Assembly: GCA_023135995.1 (NCBI GenBank)
Contig: JAGLRY010000226.1
Coordinates: forward strand, 1-6,457
Source: Candidatus Aminicenantota bacterium
GTDB taxonomy: Bacteria; Acidobacteriota; Aminicenantia; Aminicenantales; Aminicenantaceae
DNA length: 6,457 nucleotides
Reading direction: 5' to 3'
Shown here one piece after another: positions 1-5,696 of this stretch (positions are counted from its first letter, which is position 1; every line of letters starts with the position of its first letter). The position numbers and the translations under genes are program-made. The notes beneath the pieces are model-generated. The model had not been told where the DNA came from. It worked only from the letters and a program-made list of their open reading frames with translations, and did no database searches.

Positions 1-129
1 CCGTTCACAGACCCTCCGTGAGGAATATCGATAAAAGGAAGTCCGCTGGAAAGGCATTCCCTCCTCCCTTTTTTCTATTTTTGTCTTTTACTATTAAAGG
101 GGAAGCAACGCCATTCAAGCTCCAATTGT

Positions 130-3100
130 TTACTCGCTTTTAAGGCTAGCTAGTCTCTTTTTGGCATTCTCGAACTCAGGCAGCCCCTCGTCTGCATCCT
201 TCCACAGCTCGAGGAATTTCTCATAATGCTCGATGGCTTTGCCTTCCCAGCCTTTCTGCTCGTATATTTTGCCGAGCATATAAAAACTCTTTGCAAATTC
301 ATATCCCCAATGGAGTCTGCCAACTGTTAGAGAGATTATTCTTTCATACGTCTCCTGAGCTTTTTCTAGCTCTCCGGTTTTGTAGTAAGCAAATGCTAGC
401 GGCTCAATAAAAAATGCCTGATCATTCAAGTTATCCGTTGTATATTGATAGGGTAATAAAGAAACAGCATTCGTAAAATAATCAATGGCTGCTGGGAAAT
501 TTTCTCCTGCAAGTTCTTTCATACCAACCAGATGGTAGTAAAGTCTTATGTAACTTGTATTCAACTCTTTTTGCGTCAGCTCTTTAAGCTCATCTGCTGT
601 ACTCTGAGCCTCCTCCATTAAATTTTCTTCTATCTGAGCGAGTCCTTTGTAGAGCAAGGCCCAGTTTTGGTGACACAACATACATCCGCGCTCTTCTAGA
701 GAGCTCTGTTCTCCTTTTTTGCTTTCCTCCAAAGCCTTCTCAGGATGGCCTGATTTTAAATATGTATAGGCTAATCGGGTATAAAAGCCGGATTCAGATC
801 CTTTTTCTCCCAGTTTCTTCGATAAAGCAAGAGCGTGTTTGAGCTGGTCGATGGATTTCTCAAATTTTCCTTCGAGTAAATACAAAGATCCCAGCCATGT
901 CATGCCCCATTGATGACTGGCCTCTTCTTCCAATCCCAAGATTTTCTGGTACTCTTTTTCCGCTTGAGCAAAATCTCCACTGCTGAGGTAAATATGACCT
1001 TTTGTTCTAAAGTTCTGCCAAAAATCAGGGTCAAGCGATAAAGCTTTCTCAACTTCTAGGAGAGCCAACTCATTCTTCCCCTGACAGAGATAACTCAAGG
1101 CTAACGCCTCACGGATCAGAGCATTATCTGAAAAGTCCTTGAGATAATTCTCAAGAATTTCTGCACTCTTGCCATACAAACCCTTGGCTTCATATGCAGC
1201 TGCAAGCTGGGTATATGTATGAACGTTATCATCTTTATTCTTGCGATTCACATCACACAGTTCAATAATTTTATCCCATAGTTCCATGCTGTGGTAAAAA
1301 CGTGCCATATCACTATTTCCAGTCAGATCTTCTGGATAAAGTTGCAACAACTGTTTATAGGCTTCAAGAGCTTTATCATTATCTCTAAATGACCTATGAT
1401 AGAAATTTCCCTGAATAAGAAGCCGCTCCCGATCCGAGAGGCGTTCACTAAATTCTAAGGCTTTTTGGAGATATGTTTTGCCCAAATCTCTAAATTTGAG
1501 ATCATCATAACTCCAAGCCATAGCCCGATAGGCCATAGCAAATTCAGGATCCGCTTCCAGTGCTCTCTCCATGAATTCGATGCTCTGGCGATTCTCTCCC
1601 TTATTGAAAAGCCTCATTCCTTCGCTGTAATATTTGTAAGCCTCAGGCGAGTTTGTTGTGATCTTTCCCACATCTTCATCGATATCACTGGCGATCTCTT
1701 CGGTCGAAAGTAAAAAATTTGCTTTAATTCTTCGTGTCAATTCATCAACCAGTGTAAAAAAGCTGTCTTCGCCTTGTCCTTCCACTTTTTCTGATCCTAA
1801 AAGTTCTCCTGAGACTGCATTCTGGAGCATTATATTGATGCGAAAAGTCTCTCCCGCTTTGCTGTAGCTCCCGCGTACGATGTTCGCAACCCCTCCTCTT
1901 GAAGCCACCTCCTCCAAAACATCCGAAGAATAACTCTTTGCTTCCAGCTGATTCAGTTGGCTGAGGATTTTGAAGAGCCTATCTCCGCTGAGGACTCTGA
2001 GACGTTTCGATTGAGAAAGGTCGGCACTGAGCAGTTCTGACAAAGCTTTTTTCCAGTAATCTAAACTTGAATCTCCTGTATTGTTTTCAAAATACATGAC
2101 GGCAAGAGAGGGTTTGTCTGATGAGAGAGAAACGGCTGCCTTTTTAGGAAGGAGCTTCCAGATAACCACAGCAGCAGCAACAACCAGGGCGAAAATAAGC
2201 GCGGGGATAAAAAGTTTTCTCAAGTTGAATTGTACAGTTATATCTCTTGATGTCAGAGGCTTCCTTTTTGGGACTATGCGCTCTGTTATTGGAATTCCCT
2301 CCTCTATGTTTATAAGCTCAGACCGCAAATCTTCCGCGCTTTGAAATCTGTCTCCTATTTCTTTTGCAAGGCATCTCAATATAATGCCATTCAGATCATC
2401 AGGAATCTGGGCATTGAACTCCTTTGGAGGATTGGGTATCTCGCTTTTGTGTTTCATACCTATAGCAAAGGGTGTTTCTCCTTCAAAGGGAACCCTGCCT
2501 GTCACCATCTCATAGAGAATGATGCCCAAAGAATAAATGTCTGAGCGTAAATCGAGGCCTTTGCCCTCCACCTGTTCGGGCGACATATACTCAGGTGTGC
2601 CGATTATCATTCCTGTCCCAGTTATACTTTTTGCTTTGAGGGAGCGAGCTATCCCGAAATCCAAAATCCGGGCATTGCCTTCTTTGTCGATCATGATGTT
2701 TGAAGGTTTGAGGTCGCGATGAACAACGTCCAATCGATGGGCTTCTGCGAGGCCTTCGCAAATTTGTTTTGTAATAGATATGGCCTTTCCCACCGGCAAC
2801 AGGCCAACCCTTTTTATGAAGCTTTTTAGATCTTCTCCGGGAACATATTCCATCGTGATGAAGTGGCTGAGCTCATACTCCATGAGCTCATACATGCGAC
2901 CGACATTTCTGTGGCTAATCTTTCGGGCAAGCTTCAGTTCATTGCTGAATCTCTCGATGGTCTTCTTATCCGAAGCAATTTCGGCTTTAATCAACTTCAA
3001 GGCCACTTCCTCATTTAGTTTTTTATCCAAGGTTCGATAGACTCTACCCATTCCTCCCTTACCCAGTTCTTCGATAATCTGGTATCGACCAGCAAAAGTC

Positions 3101-3252
3101 TTACCTGTAGTTAGCTCTTCCTGAGGTGCTAGAAGAGTTTCCGTATGCACGACAGGCTGCTGATCAGCAGAAACTAGCTGTGTCCCACAATCTGCACAAA
3201 ATCTCGAAGTTTCAGGATTTTCAGTATCGCATTTAGGGCAATTAGTCGCCAT
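130..3252 (-). CDS. Membrane-anchored Ser/Thr protein kinase with zinc ribbon and TPR sensor tail
   Basis: This is a complete 1040-residue PknB/Hanks-type Ser/Thr kinase that probably couples an extracytoplasmic signal or protein contact to phosphorylation in the cytoplasm. Domains seen: a zinc ribbon with paired CxxC (C5, C8, C19, C22); the kinase domain at about 57-315 with glycine loop GKGGMG (64-69), VALK lysine K86, helix-C glutamate near E105, HRDLKPSN (178-185, catalytic D180), DFG (198-200), GTPEYMSPEQ (218-227), D238 and a late R302; one hydrophobic helix at about 347-368 preceded by a basic stretch, which predicts the C-terminus outside; a TolB-N/FlgO-like alpha/beta region at about 380-515; and TPR repeats from about 535 to 1035. 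All catalytic residues are present, so it should be active. The start at 3252 has AGAGGA 4 bases upstream. It is transcribed divergently from the toxin-antitoxin operon. The substrate cannot be read from the sequence. A CxxCH motif (C857, C860, H861) sits in the TPR part. Confidence 0.96.
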   Translation of the reverse strand: MATNCPKCDTENPETSRFCADCGTQLVSADQQPVVHTETLLAPQEELTTGKTFAGRYQIIEELGKGGMGRVYRTLDKKLNEEVALKLIKAEIASDKKTIERFSNELKLARKISHRNVGRMYELMEYELSHFITMEYVPGEDLKSFIKRVGLLPVGKAISITKQICEGLAEAHRLDVVHRDLKPSNIMIDKEGNARILDFGIARSLKAKSITGTGMIIGTPEYMSPEQVEGKGLDLRSDIYSLGIILYEMVTGRVPFEGETPFAIGMKHKSEIPNPPKEFNAQIPDDLNGIILRCLAKEIGDRFQSAEDLRSELINIEEGIPITERIVPKRKPLTSRDITVQFNLRKLFIPALIFALVVAAAVVIWKLLPKKAAVSLSSDKPSLAVMYFENNTGDSSLDYWKKALSELLSADLSQSKRLRVLSGDRLFKILSQLNQLEAKSYSSDVLEEVASRGGVANIVRGSYSKAGETFRINIMLQNAVSGELLGSEKVEGQGEDSFFTLVDELTRRIKANFLLSTEEIASDIDEDVGKITTNSPEAYKYYSEGMRLFNKGENRQSIEFMERALEADPEFAMAYRAMAWSYDDLKFRDLGKTYLQKALEFSERLSDRERLLIQGNFYHRSFRDNDKALEAYKQLLQLYPEDLTGNSDMARFYHSMELWDKIIELCDVNRKNKDDNVHTYTQLAAAYEAKGLYGKSAEILENYLKDFSDNALIREALALSYLCQGKNELALLEVEKALSLDPDFWQNFRTKGHIYLSSGDFAQAEKEYQKILGLEEEASHQWGMTWLGSLYLLEGKFEKSIDQLKHALALSKKLGEKGSESGFYTRLAYTYLKSGHPEKALEESKKGEQSSLEERGCMLCHQNWALLYKGLAQIEENLMEEAQSTADELKELTQKELNTSYIRLYYHLVGMKELAGENFPAAIDYFTNAVSLLPYQYTTDNLNDQAFFIEPLAFAYYKTGELEKAQETYERIISLTVGRLHWGYEFAKSFYMLGKIYEQKGWEGKAIEHYEKFLELWKDADEGLPEFENAKKRLASLKSE

Positions 3253-3256
3253 GGCT

Positions 3257-3262
3257 TCCTCT
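3257..3262 (-). promoter_or_regulatory. Ribosome binding site of the kinase gene
   Basis: On the minus strand AGAGGA lies 4 bases before the ATG at 3252-3250. It fixes the start so that the CPKC zinc ribbon belongs to the protein; the next methionine is residue 67, inside the kinase glycine loop region. Confidence 0.75.
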
Positions 3263-3280
3263 TTTTAAGGTTGAGGAAAG

Positions 3281-3307
3281 ATTATCAATTAAAAAACAAA
3301 GAGTCAA
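3281..3307 (-). promoter_or_regulatory. Candidate promoter of the kinase gene
   Basis: Minus strand: TTGACT (3307-3302) and GATAAT (3286-3281) resemble -35 and -10 boxes. The spacer is only 15 bases, shorter than the ideal 17. An alternative -10, TAATCT (3284-3279), gives a 17-base spacer but a poorer match. The leader before the ATG would be roughly 20-25 bases. The boxes are seen in the sequence; the function is inferred. Confidence 0.4.
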
Positions 3308-3321
3308 CTAATTGAAATCGT

Positions 3322-3340
3322 CCGTTCAGGGAACGGTTCC
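3322..3340. repeat. Overlapping inverted repeats between the divergent promoters
   Basis: CCGTTC (3322-3327) and GAACGG (3331-3336) form perfect 6-base arms around AGG. The second arm also belongs to a palindrome, GGAAC-G-GTTCC (3330-3340), so two alternative symmetric sites share the same bases. The element lies 15 bases upstream of the kinase -35 box, a usual place for an activator or repressor site. No binding protein can be named. Confidence 0.5.
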
Positions 3341-3351
3341 TACAATTAATT

Positions 3352-3367
3352 CAGAGAACAGTCTCTG
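3352..3367. repeat. Perfect 6-bp inverted repeat CAGAGA-ACAG-TCTCTG
   Basis: Arms CAGAGA (3352-3357) and TCTCTG (3362-3367) flank the 4-base loop ACAG. No T-run follows on either strand, so a terminator role is unlikely. It lies between the kinase promoter and the toxin-antitoxin promoter and could be a protein-binding site. Its sequence differs from the repeat at 3322-3340. Confidence 0.4.
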
Positions 3368-3409
3368 CATTTGAGAGGATGGATTTTTTCTTTTAGTGGA
3401 TGGGCCTTC

Positions 3410-3439
3410 TTGACAATACACTAAATTGGTGTATATTAT
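3410..3439 (+). promoter_or_regulatory. Sigma70-type promoter of the toxin-antitoxin operon
   Basis: A perfect -35 TTGACA lies at 3410-3415. The -10 is TATATT at 3432-3437 (16-base spacer) or TATTAT at 3434-3439 (18-base spacer), each matching five of six consensus bases. Transcription would begin around 3444-3448, downstream of the in-frame GTG at 3440. The longer antitoxin reading is therefore unlikely, and the ATG at 3470 is favoured. Confidence 0.75.
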
Positions 3440-3445
3440 GTGTAT
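3416..3445. promoter_or_regulatory. Candidate antitoxin operator: ATACAC / GTGTAT / GTGTAT
   Basis: ATACAC (3416-3421) and GTGTAT (3429-3434) are a perfect inverted repeat with a 7-base gap, and a second GTGTAT follows at 3440-3445, 11 bases after the previous copy, about one helical turn. The motifs cover the spacer and -10 box of the operon promoter. Ribbon-helix-helix antitoxins typically bind short repeated motifs of this sort and repress their own operon, so autoregulation is the natural inference. Confidence 0.6.
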
Positions 3446-3458
3446 AAAACCCTTTGCC

Positions 3459-3464
3459 GGAGGG
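3459..3464 (+). promoter_or_regulatory. Ribosome binding site of the antitoxin gene
   Basis: GGAGGG lies 5 bases before the ATG at 3470. This strong Shine-Dalgarno sequence decides in favour of ATG 3470 over the in-frame GTG at 3440, which would translate the operator and the ribosome binding site itself. Confidence 0.8.
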
Positions 3465-3469
3465 AAAAC

Positions 3470-3694
3470 ATGCATATTAGACACAATATTACCCTCGATG
3501 AAGAAGTCTCGAAGGAACTCGAAGATATCGCCGAAGAGCTTGGTGAAAAAAAGAGTTATATCATCGAAAAAGCTTTAACTGTGTATTTTGACCTTCTTGA
3601 CTTAAAACTTGCCAAGAAGAGGCTGAAAGAACTCAAAGATGGGAAAGCTAAACTCATCGACGCAGAAGAGGTCTGGAAAGAGCTCGACATTTAG
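3470..3694 (+). CDS. Ribbon-helix-helix antitoxin of a RelBE/ParDE-type module
   Basis: This 74-residue protein is the likely antitoxin partner of the toxin that starts 2 bases after its stop. The N-terminus IRHNITL (residues 3-9) has the alternating pattern of the DNA-binding beta strand of the CopG/RHH fold. It is followed by helix A (about 10-22), a GEKKS turn and helix B (about 28-42). The C-terminal part is charged and ends in EEVWKELDI, like the toxin-wrapping tails of RelB/ParD antitoxins, which often end with similar EVxxEL wording. In this family the antitoxin neutralises the toxin by direct binding and represses the operon as a dimer. The start is set by GGAGGG 5 bases upstream; the longer frame from GTG 3440 is disfavoured. 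Assignment to RelB or ParD specifically is uncertain. Confidence 0.87.
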   Translation: MHIRHNITLDEEVSKELEDIAEELGEKKSYIIEKALTVYFDLLDLKLAKKRLKELKDGKAKLIDAEEVWKELDI

Positions 3695-3696
3695 AG

Positions 3697-3969
3697 ATGT
3701 ATAAACTCAGATTCCTTGATAAAGCTCTTGATGATTTAAAAAAAATCGATAAACCTCATCAAGTGATAATCAAAGAAAAGTTATCAATTCTAGCTAAGAA
3801 TCCGTCAGTACTAAGTAACAATATAAAAAAAATAAGTGGAACAAAAGAAAAACTGTACAGATTAAGAATTGGTAGCTATAGGGTCATATTTAAAAAAGAA
3901 AAGGACAAGCTCATCATAATCGTTATTCGCATTGGACACCGCAAAGAAATTTATATCTCTTATCACTAA
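3697..3969 (+). CDS. RelE/ParE-family toxin
   Basis: This is a complete 90-residue toxin of the RelE/ParE superfamily. RelE members cut mRNA in the ribosomal A site, while ParE members poison DNA gyrase; the sequence alone does not fully separate them. The wording KLYRLRIGSYRVIFK (residues 52-66) and the ending IGHRKEIY (79-86) are typical of the RelE branch. Basic and aromatic residues that could serve in RNA cleavage are present: R55, R57, Y61, R62, R78, H81, R82, Y86. It starts 2 bases after the antitoxin stop with no strong site of its own, so translation is probably coupled to the antitoxin. By hand count, bases 3701-3960 are about 29 percent GC against about 40 percent for the antitoxin, which may point to a separate origin or to weak codon selection. 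The reading frame is intact. Confidence 0.9.
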   Translation: MYKLRFLDKALDDLKKIDKPHQVIIKEKLSILAKNPSVLSNNIKKISGTKEKLYRLRIGSYRVIFKKEKDKLIIIVIRIGHRKEIYISYH

Positions 3970-3998
3970 ATGAACAGGGCAATGATTAAAAAGATCTT

Positions 3999-4020
3999 GA
4001 ATGAACGTCATTCTTTTTTT
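3999..4020 (+). terminator. Rho-independent terminator after the toxin gene
   Basis: GAATGA (3999-4004) and TCATTC (4008-4013) pair perfectly around ACG and are followed by seven T residues (4014-4020). The stem is short and AT-rich, so termination may be partial. An outer pair, CAATGA (3980-3985) with TCATTG (4026-4031), can lengthen the structure. It separates the toxin-antitoxin operon from the oxidoreductase gene. Confidence 0.6.
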
Positions 4021-4049
4021 GATATTCATTGTTACGCATAAGAGATAAT
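4019..4049 (+). promoter_or_regulatory. Weak candidate promoter before the oxidoreductase gene
   Basis: TTGATA (4019-4024) and GATAAT (4044-4049) resemble -35 and -10 boxes with a long 19-base spacer. If used, transcription would start after the GTG at 4051, and translation would have to begin at the ATG at 4075. The evidence is thin. Confidence 0.25.
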
Positions 4050-4050
4050 T

Positions 4051-5370
4051 GTGAACATCACAAAGACCAAGGATATGAAAATAGCCATCATAGGGGCGGG
4101 CGCGTCAGGACTAACATCAGCCTATTATTTAAGAAAGTTGGGATATCGGGATGTCACTGTATTCGAAAAGGAAGGCTATGTGGGAGGGAAAGTCCTATCA
4201 TATAAATTCGAGGGGAAAACATATGATCTAGGCGCCATCATTATTGGCGACGAGAAAAACTATAAAAATTGCCATGAATTATTGGCCGCATTTGGCATCC
4301 CCTTAGAAAAGTTCGTTGCACCGGATGTGGCCTATCTGGATGGGCACCGATGTTTCTTCGAACAATATTTAAAAGACCATTACTCATTAGTTCGTATTAT
4401 AAGAGCATTCATGAGCATGATATTGCTCACCATCAGATTTAAAAAATACCTAAGGAAAGGTTTTGTCGATGCTTCACCTGAGCTGTACATCAATTTCAAA
4501 GACTTTATGCATAAGCATAAACTTGAACCCCTAGCAGACACGCTATCCCCCTTTCTGATTGGATGTGGATACGGTTGTTATGAAGAGATTCCTGCCATTT
4601 ACTTATTCCGCTTCTTATGGATGTTTTTCAGGGACTGCCTGCATTTCAGACATCTCGCAAAAATCATGCGCGGCGAAGAAAGCTCAGAAATAACTGTGTG
4701 TAAAAATGGTTGCCAGGAATTGTGGATAAAGATGGCTGAAGAGCTTCATGTGGAAACAAATGCTGAAATAGAAACCATCCGAAGGAATGTGATGGATTCA
4801 GCGAGTGTAAAAGATTCAAAAATTGAGATTGCCGTTAATGGCCAAAATAAAACATATGACCGTCTGATCATTTCCTCGCCCTTGGATGAAACAATTCACA
4901 TCATGGATGTGAATGAGGAAGAAAAACAGCTATTCAGCAAGATCAATTATTCCGATTATTATGTGACTCTCTTTGAAGGAGAAGGTTTTAATAAAAGTTT
5001 GTTTATCAGAGACCATATCCATCCATCAACAAAGGGGAAGACAGTTGCAATTTTCTGCAGGCATTGTGATTCGAATGTGTACATGGGATATCAAATGGCT
5101 CCTCCGGAAGCAAGCCCTGATGAGCTCATCGAGGCGTTAAAGAAAGATGTAGAGCAGCTCGGAGGAAGATTCGGTGAGGTCATAACACAAAAGCATTGGC
5201 GGTATTTTCCCCGCGTCAGCACAGAGGATTTGAGAGCCGGCTTCTATAAGCGGCTGGATAAGCTTCAGGGGCAGATGGGAACGTACTACATCGGCGCTGT
5301 TATGAATTTCGAAACCATCGAAAACACAATAGATTTTGCCAAGAAATTGGTTATGAAGCACTTTGCCTGA
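4051..5370 (+). CDS. FAD-dependent oxidoreductase, PAI-like (polyunsaturated fatty acid isomerase family)
   Basis: This 439-residue flavoprotein belongs to the NAD(P)-binding_8/amine oxidase superfamily. The Rossmann motif GAGASG is at 15-20, the ribose-binding acid E39 ends the second strand, and VGGK (44-47) follows as is usual in this group. The C-terminal FAD motif is YYIGAVMNFE (412-421). Stretches at both ends and in the middle (IAIIGAG, YVGGK, a GYG...IPA segment, a YFPRVSTED...AGFY segment) resemble the P. acnes linoleate isomerase PAI as I remember it. PAI shifts a double bond to give conjugated linoleic acid with FAD as cofactor. An isomerase or desaturase-like role on a lipid is therefore plausible but unproven. 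Residues about 112-130 are hydrophobic with basic flanks and may touch the membrane. The GTG start at 4051 has AAGAGA 5 bases upstream; ATG 4075, giving MKIAIIGAG, is a real alternative. It appears to be a single-gene unit. Confidence 0.9.
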   Translation: MNITKTKDMKIAIIGAGASGLTSAYYLRKLGYRDVTVFEKEGYVGGKVLSYKFEGKTYDLGAIIIGDEKNYKNCHELLAAFGIPLEKFVAPDVAYLDGHRCFFEQYLKDHYSLVRIIRAFMSMILLTIRFKKYLRKGFVDASPELYINFKDFMHKHKLEPLADTLSPFLIGCGYGCYEEIPAIYLFRFLWMFFRDCLHFRHLAKIMRGEESSEITVCKNGCQELWIKMAEELHVETNAEIETIRRNVMDSASVKDSKIEIAVNGQNKTYDRLIISSPLDETIHIMDVNEEEKQLFSKINYSDYYVTLFEGEGFNKSLFIRDHIHPSTKGKTVAIFCRHCDSNVYMGYQMAPPEASPDELIEALKKDVEQLGGRFGEVITQKHWRYFPRVSTEDLRAGFYKRLDKLQGQMGTYYIGAVMNFETIENTIDFAKKLVMKHFA

Positions 5371-5391
5371 CGTTAGTGAGGGCACCCGCCT

Positions 5392-5431
5392 AATAAAGTG
5401 CCAATCAAAGTGACTGGCGCCTTGTTTTATT
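5392..5431 (+). terminator. Imperfect hairpin downstream of the oxidoreductase gene
   Basis: AATAAA-GTGCCA (5392-5403) pairs with TGGCGC (5415-5420) through one G-T wobble. After a 5-base bulge, AATAAA also pairs with TTTATT (5426-5431). A short T-rich stretch lies in the descending arm. A competing stem is GGCAC (5381-5385) with GTGCC (5398-5402). It lies 21 bases after the stop codon and may act as a weak terminator or a 3' end stabiliser. Confidence 0.35.
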
Positions 5432-5488
5432 ACCTCTGGAAAAATGCACACGGTACCTTTTTCTAGGGGTGAGACCAAATCGTGACCA

Positions 5489-5509
5489 AAAAGGGGACTG
5501 TCCCCTTTT
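5489..5509. repeat. REP-like palindrome, copy 1
   Basis: AAAAGGGGAC-T-GTCCCCTTTT is a perfect inverted repeat of 10-base arms around a single T. Its core is identical to copy 2, 36 bases away centre to centre, and in the same orientation judged by the central T. Short GGGGAC/GTCCCC palindromes of this form are familiar to me as repeats scattered between genes in several bacterial phyla, in places near IS200-like (REP-associated) transposases. That link is from memory and no transposase is in the window. Confidence 0.75.
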
Positions 5510-5523
5510 CTGTTTACCCCTGG

Positions 5524-5546
5524 ATAAAGGGGACTGTCCCCTTTAT
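5524..5546. repeat. REP-like palindrome, copy 2
   Basis: ATAAAGGGGAC-T-GTCCCCTTTAT is a perfect inverted repeat of 11-base arms around a single T. It differs from copy 1 only in the outer A/T pairs, and those differences are compensated on both arms, so pairing is kept. The 14-base spacer between the copies (5510-5523) contains ACCCCTGG. As RNA each copy would need to open the stem end to make a loop; as DNA it can form a cruciform or a single-strand hairpin. Confidence 0.75.
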
Positions 5547-5696
5547 TAGGATTAGCCGGGGGGGGTGAAAAATCGCGGTTAGCGGGGTTAGAAAAAGCCC
5601 GGTAAATTCCTTCCCCAGTTCATCCCATTAGGCGATTTACTCATTTTGTCTCACATTATATCTTATTCTTAGCTGTAAGAGCTGTATTCTAATAAA

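Larger units (their letters stand above)
5371..5696. other. Non-coding region between the oxidoreductase and PAS genes
   Basis: No convincing gene is present in these 326 bases. In order it holds an imperfect hairpin (5392-5431), a possible outer stem CTAGGGGT/ACCCCTGG (5463-5470 with 5516-5523), two near-identical palindromes (5489-5509 and 5524-5546), a run of eight G (5558-5565), a CCGGG/CCCGG inverted pair (5556-5560 with 5598-5602), and an AT-rich leader before the PAS gene with no obvious promoter. In-frame TAA at 5676-5678 closes the PAS frame upstream of its start. Confidence 0.7.

Noticed and set aside
2..34. A possible gene end (RSQTLREEYR then stop) on the plus strand at the left edge
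   Set aside because: Ten residues are too few to support a gene. A convergent neighbour ending here is possible but cannot be shown.
49..83. A GGAA/TTCC mini-stem near T-rich sequence between the left edge and the kinase stop
   Set aside because: The stem is only 4 pairs, and the T-run lies on the strand that does not serve the kinase gene. It is not a convincing terminator for it.
95..103. TAAAGGGGA, matching the left arm of the second palindrome
   Set aside because: Only 9 bases match and there is no GTCCCC arm nearby, so it is not a repeat copy.
1465..3040. Several plus-strand frames of 60-90 codons inside the kinase gene
   Set aside because: All lie antisense to continuous kinase and TPR coding sequence with intact catalytic motifs, and none has a recognisable domain or ribosome site.
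3440..3469. A 10-codon N-terminal extension of the antitoxin from GTG 3440
   Set aside because: It would translate the operator copy and the GGAGGG site, and it lies at or before the expected transcription start. ATG 3470 has an ideal ribosome binding site.
3970..4041. A 23-codon frame (MNRAMIKK...) whose ATG abuts the toxin stop codon
   Set aside because: It has no ribosome binding site, it runs straight through the terminator hairpin and T-run, and it resembles no protein I know. Chance is the simplest reading.
5137..5478. A 113-codon minus-strand frame over the 3' end of the oxidoreductase gene
   Set aside because: It is antisense to a clear flavoprotein end, shows no family features, and has no support for its start.
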